Assembly (NCBI GenBank): GCA_019112785.1
Contig: DXIQ01000077.1
Coordinates: forward strand, 1-42,000
DNA from: Candidatus Blautia stercorigallinarum
GTDB lineage: Bacteria > Bacillota > Clostridia > Lachnospirales > Lachnospiraceae
Length of the DNA: 42,000 nucleotides
Direction of reading: 5' to 3'
The position numbers and the translations under genes are program-made. The notes below the pieces were generated by a model. That model did no database searches, was not told the DNA's origin, and saw nothing but the letters and a program-made list of their open reading frames with translations. Shown here piece after piece: positions 34,131 through 41,960 of the stretch (position 1 is the first letter of the stretch; each line of letters opens with the position of its first letter).

Positions 34131-35346
34131 GGCACGGATCTTAAAAGGCATTCTGGATTCTTATGAGAGGAGCCTTTTGTCCCAGGGAAAAAATAAGGTG
34201 GCTGTGCATATTGCTTTTCCCTTTACCAGGAAGAACCTGCCGGAATACTTTAACGAAAGTTCCCTGGCCTATGAAGAAATCCATAGCTGTATGAAATCCC
34301 TGGAAGACCAGGGCCTGGTGACCATTGTCTGGAAAAACGGAAAAGAAGATCACATTATCGAGAAAGTCCTGCTGAATGAAAAAAATGTGGATGAAGTCTA
34401 TGCTTATATGAAGCGGAAACCCCGGGCCGAATATGTAAAGGAGCACCTGCAGCTGCTGGAGGAAGAAAAAAGGAAATATCCGACTCCTGCAGCGCAGGGA
34501 TTTCTAGACTATTTGAAAAAATGGCTGACAGAGGGAAAATCTGTGAAGGAGTTTATTGATATCGAAGATCCAGGACAGACCAGGAAGATCCTGAAGGCTG
34601 TGGGAGAACTGGAGAATAACCGGGAGGGCTGCTATATCCGGGAATTTTCCATCCGCTGCTTTGGAAATTCCAAGACCTTCCAGTCTATGCTGGGAGTAGT
34701 GGGAAAAATCCTGGCCCGGTTCGGAGAAGGCCTGGAGGATATGGACATTTACGGAATCCTGGCAGAGTATTCTGTTTATCATACCCCGGATTATGTATAT
34801 ATAAAAGGAAAGGGAGAACTTATCTTTGAGGATGATCCGGATTCTGTCATAAACCTTTCCTGTCTGAAACAGGGGATTGGACTGGCCGGAGAAGATGTGG
34901 GAAAGGTAAGGATCCGGAAAAATTCCGGGATAAAGAAGATCCTTACCATAGAAAATCTGACTACTTTCTTTCGATGGCAGGAAAAGGACAGTCTGATGAT
35001 CTATCTGGGAGGCTATCATAATTCCGTAAGAAGAAAACTTCTGGAACTTCTGTATCAGGATTTCCCTAAGGCAGAATATCTCCATTTCGGAGATATTGAT
35101 GTGGGAGGATTTGAGATTTACCGGGATCTTTGCAGAAAAACGGGAATACCTTTTAAAACCTATCACATGGGTATCGAAGAACTGGAGAAATATGAAGCCT
35201 ATACCCAGGAACTGACAGGAAATGACCGGAAGCGGCTGGCGGCTTTGATCCAGAAAGCAGAGAGCGAAGGGAAAGATATCCGCGTGCTTCTGTATATGAA
35301 AGAAAAGGGGCGGAAGCTGGAACAGGAAGGGATCAGGCAGGTATAA
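34117..35346 (+). CDS. jetD: Wadjet system nuclease subunit JetD
   Basis: A 409-aa protein of the DUF3322/DUF2220 (JetD) family, related to topoisomerase VI A. The N-terminal half includes winged-helix sequence (KNLPEYFNESSLAYEEIHSC and the downstream basic region). The C-terminal half holds the Toprim domain: ILTIENLTTFF carries the conserved Glu, and YLHFGDIDVGGFEIYRDL (about 320-337) the D-x-D pair. JetD cleaves circular DNA after JetABC-driven loop extrusion. ATG 34,117 has GGAGG 9 nt upstream, within the jetC end. All key residues appear intact, so the operon is probably functional. Confidence 0.9.
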   Translation: MAGYEARILKGILDSYERSLLSQGKNKVAVHIAFPFTRKNLPEYFNESSLAYEEIHSCMKSLEDQGLVTIVWKNGKEDHIIEKVLLNEKNVDEVYAYMKRKPRAEYVKEHLQLLEEEKRKYPTPAAQGFLDYLKKWLTEGKSVKEFIDIEDPGQTRKILKAVGELENNREGCYIREFSIRCFGNSKTFQSMLGVVGKILARFGEGLEDMDIYGILAEYSVYHTPDYVYIKGKGELIFEDDPDSVINLSCLKQGIGLAGEDVGKVRIRKNSGIKKILTIENLTTFFRWQEKDSLMIYLGGYHNSVRRKLLELLYQDFPKAEYLHFGDIDVGGFEIYRDLCRKTGIPFKTYHMGIEELEKYEAYTQELTGNDRKRLAALIQKAESEGKDIRVLLYMKEKGRKLEQEGIRQV

Positions 35347-35419
35347 AAAGATTACAAAAATGACCTTTGCAACACTCCTGCATTTTGTGAAATATACCCG
35401 CTGTTATCTCCTTGGAAAG

Positions 35420-36264
35420 TATGTTACTATACACATAAAGCATTTTATATTTCAATATCCTTATCAACATTTCAAAGAGCATTGGCTCTGTCTTACATTT
35501 CTATGGATCATATCAAAGGAAAGAAATCTCAATGCTTTTATTCCAAATCAAATAGCAGAGAGGTTTCTTTCTACAGGATATGCACCAGAGAAAGGCTGCT
35601 GAGATTGTATAATGCTATCAGTGGAAAGAATTATCAGAATCCGGAAGCGCTGGAGATTAACGCTCTGGAGAATGCTATCTATATGGGAATGAAAAATGAT
35701 CTTTCCTTTCTCATTGATGACAGATTATCTCTTTATGAACACCAGTCTACGGTAAATCCCAACATGCCTCTGCGGTTGTCGGATCTTTACACGGTGAAAA
35801 CAAAAGAGGTGCAGCTGGAACTGACGGCAGTGCTGTTGAATATCAACCGGAACCATAACCGGGAACTGATGGAAGCCTGTCAGGATCTGAAGGATTATGC
35901 GGAATATGTGGACAGAGTAAGGAAATATGCCAGAGAACAGCCTTTGTCAGAGGCAGTGGAATGTGCCATCACAGAGTGCATCCGGGAAGGGATTCTGAAA
36001 GAATTTCTGGAGAAAAACCGGGCGGAGGTGAAGAAGATGAGTATATACGAATACGACCAGGAAAAACATATTCGGATGGAGAGACAGGATGCCTGGGAGG
36101 ATGGAATAAAGGAAGGGGAAGTCCGTGGAGCAGAGCAGCAACTGAGCAAAATTATTAAAAATATGATGAAGAAAGGCAGAAGTATTTCCCAGATAGCGGA
36201 AGAACTGGGAGAAACAGAGGATCGGATACAGGAACTGATTGGAAAATATGATCTGGAAGGATAA
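35420..36264 (+). pseudogene. Deletion derivative of the Rpn nuclease element
   Basis: The leader (35,434-35,585) is nearly identical to 2322-2468, including its promoter (TGTTACTAT at about 35,423) and the AGAGC hairpin. Two in-frame deletions relative to 2517-3509 follow. The first removes the SD hairpin, start codon and first 40 residues (junction near 35,588). The second removes about 210 bp between two CTGCGG copies (junction near 35,772), deleting core strands including SIPIPCFVIFYNG. The remaining frame is open from 35,482 to 36,264 and keeps the LIDDRLSLYEHQS and WEDGIKEGE segments, but without an SD-backed start. It is probably inactive. It directly follows jetD and ends at a strong terminator. 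Confidence 0.8.
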
Positions 36265-36364
36265 AGAAGACATCGGGGCAAGAGAGAAAGATTTGGGAAC
36301 AGAAAGACCATGAAAGAAGAAAAATTTACCTTTTTATCAGCAGATATCTATAATATTTAAGAAG

Positions 36365-36405
36365 CGGGACAGTGTGATTTATATAAATCGTGCTGTCCCG
36401 TTTTC
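36365..36405 (+). terminator. Strong rho-independent terminator after the Rpn derivative
   Basis: CGGGACAGTGTGATTT (36,365-36,380) pairs with AAATCGTGCTGTCCCG (36,385-36,400) around an ATAT loop, 16 pairs including three G-U, followed by TTTTC. It ends rightward transcription from the jet operon and the Rpn derivative. The next 90 bp contain nothing I recognise. Confidence 0.85.
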
Positions 36406-36494
36406 ATATAACAGAAATTTACAGAGGCCAAAGCTTATGTGCTGCTGCCCTGGCGGATAAGAGAGCACCGGTGGTTGAATAATATGTATAGTAT

Positions 36495-37349
36495 TTAAAC
36501 CAAAATCCTGCAATAAGCCCGATCATCGAAGCTTATATTGCAGGATTTTTTTCCTTTTGTTGACCGGTACACCCGGAAACACAAAGGGTCTTCCTTTAAA
36601 ATCCGCTGCAGTTCTTTTTCACTTTCCGCTAATGTTCCCCCCAGCACAGGATACCCGTCGCTGGCCAGCAGGATCTCGTCTCCGTATTTTACGGGATATA
36701 CTTTTATCATGGAAGGGGCAATTCCCTGACCGTTTAAGACGGGATATCCGAAGGGAATGTTTTTGTTTTCAAAGGCCATCTGAAGTTTCAGGTTTTCTTC
36801 TATGGCTGTCCGGCCGGGATCTGCCGGGAGCTGGGCCAGTTCTTCGATGGTCTTTCCTTTTTGAAGCTCATATTCCAGACAAAAAGCCCTGAGTCCAGCG
36901 TTCAGCCGGTCGATTTCTTTTTCGTGGGTATATACCCTGCCGTTGACGGCGCACTGACAGTCTCCATAGGCCCAGATTTCACGACAGATATCGTTGTAGA
37001 GGATGATAGAAGCCCGAGGATAATCGGTGAACCGGAGAACTCCAGAATCAGAATTTCCGGCGCCGGCTTTCCTGGCCGGCATGCCGGAGGCAATGGCCAG
37101 CTGACGGTCAAGGAGGGAGAAAAATTCTTCCGGGGTCTGGGATTTTAGCTCTGATCTCTGGATTTTCCCAAGAAAAGCCAAAAGAATGTCTTTGGCATAG
37201 CAGCCGCTGGTCTTGCCCTGCCAGAGATAGCGGCTCTTCGGAGTTACTCCGTCTATGACTGCGGCCATAAAGCTTCCTGTAAATAAGCCGTCTTCACAGG
37301 TTTTCAGACTGTTTTCTTTACCTTTTATAAATTGTTCAATGATTTTCAT
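36495..37349 (-). CDS. Divergent PP2C-like protein phosphatase
   Basis: A protein of about 284 aa on the minus strand. FMAAVIDGVTPKS (conserved D-G of PP2C motif), YGDCQCAVNG (G-D region), EILLASDGYPVLGG (the acidic D-G metal site) and the C-terminal SFDDRAYCRI (the D-D metal ligands) are all present in order, but the family's first R-E-N motif is not. It is likely a metal-dependent Ser/Thr phosphatase. Start: the ATG at 37,349 has GGGGA about 8 nt upstream, while the upstream ATG at 37,370 has none. It is divergent from the histidine kinase and shares the 37,350-37,579 control region. A partner kinase is not visible. Confidence 0.75.
   Translation of the reverse strand: MKIIEQFIKGKENSLKTCEDGLFTGSFMAAVIDGVTPKSRYLWQGKTSGCYAKDILLAFLGKIQRSELKSQTPEEFFSLLDRQLAIASGMPARKAGAGNSDSGVLRFTDYPRASIILYNDICREIWAYGDCQCAVNGRVYTHEKEIDRLNAGLRAFCLEYELQKGKTIEELAQLPADPGRTAIEENLKLQMAFENKNIPFGYPVLNGQGIAPSMIKVYPVKYGDEILLASDGYPVLGGTLAESEKELQRILKEDPLCFRVYRSTKGKKSCNISFDDRAYCRILV
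36502..36555. terminator. Hairpin overlapping the 3' end of the phosphatase gene
   Basis: AAAATCCTGCAATA (36,502-36,515) pairs with TATTGCAGGATTTT (36,536-36,549), with AGC/GCT inside. On the plus strand a run of T follows; on the minus strand TTTTGG follows. The phosphatase stop (36,495) lies just beyond it, so the final dozen codons form part of the structure. It probably works in both directions between convergent genes. Confidence 0.6.
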
Positions 37350-37515
37350 GATTTTCCCCATTCTATACATAATTCAATAAAATCCGGCATCTGGTGGCTG
37401 CCATCATTGACTTCAGTATAAGCAAAAAAGCAGAGCTTGTCACTATTTATGGATATACGGAATTCAGCCCTTCTGCCCCGTTTGGCTCTGGCTTCTTTTC
37501 TTTCATCTATGTATA

Positions 37516-37524
37516 TGCTAAAAT
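37516..37524 (+). promoter_or_regulatory. Extended -10 promoter of the histidine kinase operon
   Basis: TGCTAAAAT (37,516-37,524) is an extended -10 box about 55 bp before the kinase start. No good -35 is seen at 17 bp. It lies between the divergent phosphatase start and the kinase. Confidence 0.4.
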
Positions 37525-37579
37525 ATTACCTGTCATTATAGATTTAATGACCGGAAATGAAAGAACAGGAGAACCGTAT

Positions 37580-39382
37580 ATGGGGGAAAAGAAGTTTGCC
37601 GGGGCTATGGCGCTGGTTATGATTGTTTTTGCAGTGATTATGGAAATCTATTCCTATAAAGTTATTCCGGATATAGAAGTGGGCGTTTCCTCCTTTAATG
37701 ATAACTGGACGATAAAAGAAGAAAACGGAGAAAGTGTGCAGGTAACGCTTCCGGTAAAACGCCAGGTGCCGGCGGGACAGGAGCTGGTACTGGAAAACAG
37801 AATACCGGATAAATTTTATATGAATGGCGGAATTGTTTTCAGATCCAGACTGCAGGAAGTGGAAGTCTATATGGAGGGAGAGCTGCTTTATAAATATCCG
37901 GAGAAAGAGCTGATAGGACAATCCCTTCCGGGAAATTGGAATTTTGTAATGCTTCCGAAAGATTGTGAGGGGAAAACACTGACAGTGAAGATCCAATCCC
38001 CATATCAGAAATTTTCCGGCCAGATAGGGGAGGTTTATTATGGAAACTATAGTGAGCTGCTGGATTTTATTATAAAAAAACAAACCCCGATATTCCGAAT
38101 GGGGATTCTGATCGGAATTGCCGGAGCAGTCATAGAGGTTCTGGCAGTAGTTCTGCGAAAATACAGAATTTATTCTTATCAGGAACTGCTGGGCGGGCTG
38201 CTGATCCTGGCTTCGGTATGGCTGTGCGGCGAGTCTCAGATGCCTCTGGTGTTTCTGGGAGTAGAAGCGAAATACTATGTGACGATTATGGCGCTGCTGT
38301 TTTTGCTTATGTTTGTCTATGGATATCTTTATGTCAGATGGGGAAACATTCAGGGGAAAATCACAAGAAGACTGTTTTATTTCAGCGGTATAGCCGGAGC
38401 CGGAACCATGGGGCTGTCTGTGGCAGGTATCTGGGACCTTATGAGGATCATGCCCGGGATCCTGGTATTTGCAGGAGGAACTGTAGGATATGCTTTCTGG
38501 ATACATCTCAGGGCTTTTCTGAAGAAAGAGGGAAGATACCTGGGATCGGAGACTGTCTGTGTGGGCCTGATCCTGGCAGCTGCGCTGGTGGAAATCTTGT
38601 TTTTTTATTCAAGATCTAACAATATAGCAGGGCCTTTTGTACGTTTGACCATGCTCTTATATGCTTTGAACCATTTTCGGATCGATCTGCTGGAGACTTA
38701 TTACGGCTTGAGAGAAAGGGCGGAATTGGAGAAAAGGCTTCGCAGAAGCCAGGCAGAATTAATGACCAGTCAGATAAAGCCTCATTTTATTTATAATACT
38801 TTGAATTCGATCAGGGCTCTGGTACGGATCGATCCGGAAACCGCTTATAATACAATTTATGATTTTTCTACCTACCTCAGAGAAAATCTCAGATCTCTGG
38901 AGGATGTGGATGTGATCCCCTTTTCACAGGAACTGAAACATGTGAAGGCTTATGTGAATATCGAGAAGATCCGATTTGAAGAACGAGTCCAGGTGGTGTT
39001 TGATATCCGGGAACAGAATTTCCAGGTGCCGCCTCTTTCTGTCCAGCCTTTGGTGGAAAATGCTGTTAAGCACGGGATATGTAAAAAAATCCAGGGCGGA
39101 ACGGTCTGGATCCGCAGTTATAAGGAATCCGGAGATTATGTGATTGAGGTAGAGGATAACGGTATTGGATTTGACAGCAGCAATGTAGGTGAAAAGAACC
39201 GGCAGAACAAGTCTATGGGGCTGGAAAATATCTGCTTCCGGATACAGGAGATCTCAGGAGGCAGCATGGAGATTTTCAGCCGTCCGGGGGAAGGAACAAA
39301 AGTAGTACTGCGGGTTCCTGAAAAAAAGACTTCGTATTACGGAAAGGGAGAGGACGGACATGAAAATAATCATAGTAGATGA
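37580..39382 (+). CDS. LytS-type sensor histidine kinase with extracellular beta domain
   Basis: A 600-aa membrane kinase. TM1 lies at about 6-25, followed by an extracellular beta-rich domain (about 30-165) resembling 7TMR-DISM extracellular domains, then about seven membrane helices (about 172-370). The dimerisation/phosphoacceptor segment is SQIKPHFIYNTLNSI (His near 402), the N box is PLVENAVKHG (near 490), and the G box VEDNGIGFD (near 523) with GLENICFRI ends the HATPase_c domain. The start is ATG 37,580 with AGGAG 8 nt upstream; the open frame to 37,394 has no SD. The kinase overlaps the response regulator gene by 23 bp, so they form a two-component system. The signal is unknown. Confidence 0.88.
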   Translation: MGEKKFAGAMALVMIVFAVIMEIYSYKVIPDIEVGVSSFNDNWTIKEENGESVQVTLPVKRQVPAGQELVLENRIPDKFYMNGGIVFRSRLQEVEVYMEGELLYKYPEKELIGQSLPGNWNFVMLPKDCEGKTLTVKIQSPYQKFSGQIGEVYYGNYSELLDFIIKKQTPIFRMGILIGIAGAVIEVLAVVLRKYRIYSYQELLGGLLILASVWLCGESQMPLVFLGVEAKYYVTIMALLFLLMFVYGYLYVRWGNIQGKITRRLFYFSGIAGAGTMGLSVAGIWDLMRIMPGILVFAGGTVGYAFWIHLRAFLKKEGRYLGSETVCVGLILAAALVEILFFYSRSNNIAGPFVRLTMLLYALNHFRIDLLETYYGLRERAELEKRLRRSQAELMTSQIKPHFIYNTLNSIRALVRIDPETAYNTIYDFSTYLRENLRSLEDVDVIPFSQELKHVKAYVNIEKIRFEERVQVVFDIREQNFQVPPLSVQPLVENAVKHGICKKIQGGTVWIRSYKESGDYVIEVEDNGIGFDSSNVGEKNRQNKSMGLENICFRIQEISGGSMEIFSRPGEGTKVVLRVPEKKTSYYGKGEDGHENNHSR

Positions 39383-40151
39383 CGAAAGACTGGGAGTAAG
39401 GCAGTTCCAGATGGAAGCGGAAAGTGTGATAGGAACGGAGATCGCAGGTGCCTTTACCAATCCGGAAGAGGCCCTGGAACATGCCAGAGAAAATCCGGTG
39501 GAAGCAGCCTTTCTGGACATCGAAATGCCGGTTATGAATGGTCTGGTCCTGGCTCAGAAGCTCCGGGAGATCATTCCGGGGATCGTGATTATCTTTGTTA
39601 CGGGATATGAACAGTATGCTATGGATGCTTTCCGCATCAAAGCGGACTTTTATCTGACAAAGCCCTATGACCGGAAAGATATAGCGGAAGCCATAGAGCG
39701 GGCCAGACTGCTGTCTGTCAGACTGAAGAAGCGGGTATATCTGCGTACCTTTGGAAAATTTGATATGTTTGTAGACGGACAGGTGGTGCATTTCGCAAAT
39801 AATAAGGCGAAGGAACTGCTGGCCCTCTGTGTGGACCGCCGGGGAGGAAGTCTGACCATCTGGGAAGCTGTAGATAAGCTTTGGGAAGGACGGGAATATG
39901 ATGACCGGGTAAAAAACCTGTACAGAAAAGCCATCATGAATCTCCGGCAGACTTTTGCAGAGCATGGACTGGCGGACATATTCAGCAACAACAGAGGGGA
40001 GTGCAGCATTGACTGCAGAAAGGTAGACTGTGATTATTACCGGCTGCTGGAAGGAGATGAAACTGCCAGGAGAGCCTGGCTGCTGACAAAAGAATATATG
40101 GGAGAATATTCCTGGGCTGAGGAAACCCAGGCCGTTTTGCTGTCCTTATGA
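39360..40151 (+). CDS. Response regulator with SARP-like winged-helix output domain
   Basis: A 263-aa protein. Residues 1-120 are a receiver domain: D7/D8 (VDDE), phosphoacceptor D53 (FLDIEMPVMNG), T81 (FVTG) and K101 (LTKPYD) are all present. Residues about 125-220 are a Trans_reg_C/SARP-type winged helix (YLRTFGKFDMFVDGQVVHFA, KNLYRKAIMNLRQ), and the tail resembles a shortened BTAD segment. It overlaps the kinase by 23 bp. An 11-bp-period direct repeat at 40,340-40,361 is a candidate binding site just downstream. Confidence 0.9.
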   Translation: MKIIIVDDERLGVRQFQMEAESVIGTEIAGAFTNPEEALEHARENPVEAAFLDIEMPVMNGLVLAQKLREIIPGIVIIFVTGYEQYAMDAFRIKADFYLTKPYDRKDIAEAIERARLLSVRLKKRVYLRTFGKFDMFVDGQVVHFANNKAKELLALCVDRRGGSLTIWEAVDKLWEGREYDDRVKNLYRKAIMNLRQTFAEHGLADIFSNNRGECSIDCRKVDCDYYRLLEGDETARRAWLLTKEYMGEYSWAEETQAVLLSL

Positions 40152-40279
40152 TTTTCTGCGAAAATCCGTATAGGTACAGCCCTTTGATGGGGACAGGCTA
40201 TAGTTTATATCTGCGCTGCCCTTTGTATAAAGGGTGCAATTAATTACATTTCATCACATCCCAAGATGTCTTAAAGATC

Positions 40280-40299
40280 TGTCCGAGTCGGACATTTTT
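40280..40299 (+). terminator. Short hairpin after the response regulator gene
   Basis: TGTCCGAGTCGGACA (40,280-40,294) is a near-perfect palindrome with an AGT triloop, followed by TTTTT. It can act as a weak terminator. It could also be a protein-binding palindrome. It sits in the 451-bp gap 40,152-40,602, which also holds CCCTTT-GTAT-AAAGGG (40,219-40,234) and no recognisable gene. Confidence 0.45.
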
Positions 40300-40339
40300 C
40301 AATGATTAAAAATAGAAACATGCTTTTTACAGATAAAAA

Positions 40340-40372
40340 GTAACACTTCGGTAACACCGGGCAGAGTATACT
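40340..40372 (+). promoter_or_regulatory. 11-bp direct repeat upstream of a TATACT -10 box
   Basis: GTAACAC occurs at 40,340-40,346 and 40,351-40,357, exactly 11 bp apart, ending about 10 bp before TATACT (40,367-40,372). Tandem repeats one helical turn apart are the usual sites for OmpR/SARP-type regulators, and such a regulator is encoded just upstream. An activator-dependent promoter is inferred. No clear open frame begins nearby, so the target may be the gene at 40,603. Confidence 0.4.
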
Positions 40373-40537
40373 TAAATGTCGTATATAAAAATCCTATAGC
40401 GACAAAAACAGAATACGAAAAGAAAAATCCGGAATCTGTAAAAAAGCGGCATATTTGCACGAAGGATTGTTTCGAATGCCCCAAAGGAGTCTGCAGACCA
40501 GGCAGAAAGGAGCATGGGCTACACAGTTTTCCTAACA

Positions 40538-40566
40538 TTGAAAATATACGAATATTCGTATACAAT
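40538..40566 (+). promoter_or_regulatory. Promoter with an 18-bp palindromic operator filling its spacer
   Basis: TTGAAA (40,538-40,543) and TACAAT (40,561-40,566) are separated by 17 bp, each matching five of six consensus bases. TATACGAATATTCGTATA (40,545-40,562) is a perfect palindrome that occupies almost the entire spacer and overlaps the -10. A repressor bound here would block polymerase directly. The gene immediately downstream encodes an HTH protein, so autorepression is the simplest reading. Confidence 0.8.
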
Positions 40567-40602
40567 GAAGGTGAAAATATCTGAAATAAAGGCGGTGTGA
40601 AC

Positions 40603-41814
40603 ATGAAAGATTATCTTTCTCTTAGGGAGGCGGCCCAAAAGTGGGGGGTGTCCGAAAGGAGAATTAACCAATATTGTACAGAAGGCCGAATAGCCGGTGC
40701 ACAGCGGATCGGGAAAGCCTGGGCAATTCCTTCTAATGCACAAAAGCCCGGCGATCCCAGACGAATGCGTCAGCAGGGGAAAATTCCTCCGCTGCAGACA
40801 CCTGCCGGCGGCCGGCTGAATCATGCAAACCTTATGCCCTTGATGAATACGGCATTTGTACCGGGAAACTGCCAGGCTGCGGCCCTGGCTATGCCCCCGG
40901 GACCCCGGAGGGATATCGCTCTGGCAGAGTATCATTATTTCAGCGGACAGCCGGAGGCTGCAGCAAAAGAGGCTGAAGTGTATCTTACCAGCCCTGATAT
41001 CGGGGCGAAGCTTTCTGCCTGTTTGATCTATGCCTATGCCAACTTGTCTCTGGGACGTATTCCCCAGGCAAGATTTGCCCTTGATGAGCTGAATGCCGAC
41101 CTAGCTGCTGCTGGAAAGGAATCCCCAGAGTTCCGGGCTGCAGCGGCCTTTGTTGCATCGGCGGGGGCGGTACTTTTGCATCTGCCGATGCCGGATAAGC
41201 TGCCGGAGATTGAAAGCTTTCTGCCTCTGCTTCCGCCGGGACTGCGGGCCTTTGCTTTGTATGTACAGGCCCACTATCTCTATTTGAAAAAGGAATACAG
41301 CAAAAGTGCCGGGACGGTAGAGGCGACACTTGCTATGGGCGCCTCGGCTTATCCCATTCCTGCTATTTACCTGCACCTGGTTGCAGTGATGGACTATATG
41401 AGTCTGAAGCAGTCCGAACAGGCGCAAGGGCATCTTCTGACGGCATGGGAAATGGCCCGGCCAGATGATCTCATTGAGGGCTTTGGAGAACACCATGGGC
41501 TTTTAGGCGCAATGCTGGAAGCAGTTATAAAACCCAAATGGCCAGAAGATTTCAAAAGAATTATCGACATTACTTACCGTTTTTCTTCCGGATGGCGTAG
41601 AGTTCATAACCCTATAACCGGCCATGATGTAGCCGATGATCTGACCACAACGGAGTTTGCGATTGCCATGCTTGCAGCCCGTAACTGGACAACCCAGGAG
41701 ATCGCAGAACACCTGAATATCTCCGTAAACACGGTAAAAAGCCATATCTCCGAGGCCATGCGGAAATTGAATGTAAGGAACCGGAAAAGCCTGAAACAAT
41801 ATATGTTAGAGTAA
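40603..41814 (+). CDS. Two-headed regulator with MerR-like N-terminal and LuxR-type C-terminal HTH
   Basis: A 403-aa protein. Residues about 1-50 form a MerR/excisionase-like HTH (YLSLREAAQKWGVSERRINQ, then RIAGAQRIGKAWAIP). The middle 280 residues are Ala/Leu-rich and helical, resembling TPR-type repeats that could sense a ligand or partner. Residues about 345-400 are a LuxR HTH (TTQEIAEHLNISVNTVKSHI, MRKLNVRNRKSLKQYM). The start is ATG 40,603 with AAAGGCGG upstream; an in-frame GTG at 40,597 is less likely. Having two DNA-binding heads is unusual, although this architecture occurs in Lachnospiraceae. GC is somewhat higher than in the neighbours. A strong palindrome in its promoter suggests autoregulation. 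Confidence 0.85.
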   Translation: MKDYLSLREAAQKWGVSERRINQYCTEGRIAGAQRIGKAWAIPSNAQKPGDPRRMRQQGKIPPLQTPAGGRLNHANLMPLMNTAFVPGNCQAAALAMPPGPRRDIALAEYHYFSGQPEAAAKEAEVYLTSPDIGAKLSACLIYAYANLSLGRIPQARFALDELNADLAAAGKESPEFRAAAAFVASAGAVLLHLPMPDKLPEIESFLPLLPPGLRAFALYVQAHYLYLKKEYSKSAGTVEATLAMGASAYPIPAIYLHLVAVMDYMSLKQSEQAQGHLLTAWEMARPDDLIEGFGEHHGLLGAMLEAVIKPKWPEDFKRIIDITYRFSSGWRRVHNPITGHDVADDLTTTEFAIAMLAARNWTTQEIAEHLNISVNTVKSHISEAMRKLNVRNRKSLKQYMLE

Positions 41815-41840
41815 GAAAAATATCTGAAAAGCCTTTGGCT

Positions 41841-41878
41841 ATCACCCATTTCGACGGGGAGAATGGGTGATGGTTTTT
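41841..41878 (+). terminator. Terminator of the LuxR-type regulator gene
   Basis: ATCACCCATT (41,841-41,850) pairs with AATGGGTGAT (41,862-41,871), followed by GGTTTTT. The stem is perfect and begins 26 bp after the stop. Confidence 0.85.
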
Positions 41879-41960
41879 CCAGGATTTTCCCTGTATAATA
41901 AAAAAAGCTGCATTGTGGATACTGATAGAAAACAGTTGCCCGGAGGCCAGGTATTCTGTG

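Noticed and set aside
37544..38506. Minus-strand open frame (320 aa) opposite the histidine kinase
   Set aside because: No SD or conserved motif, and the plus strand has a complete kinase with all signature boxes.
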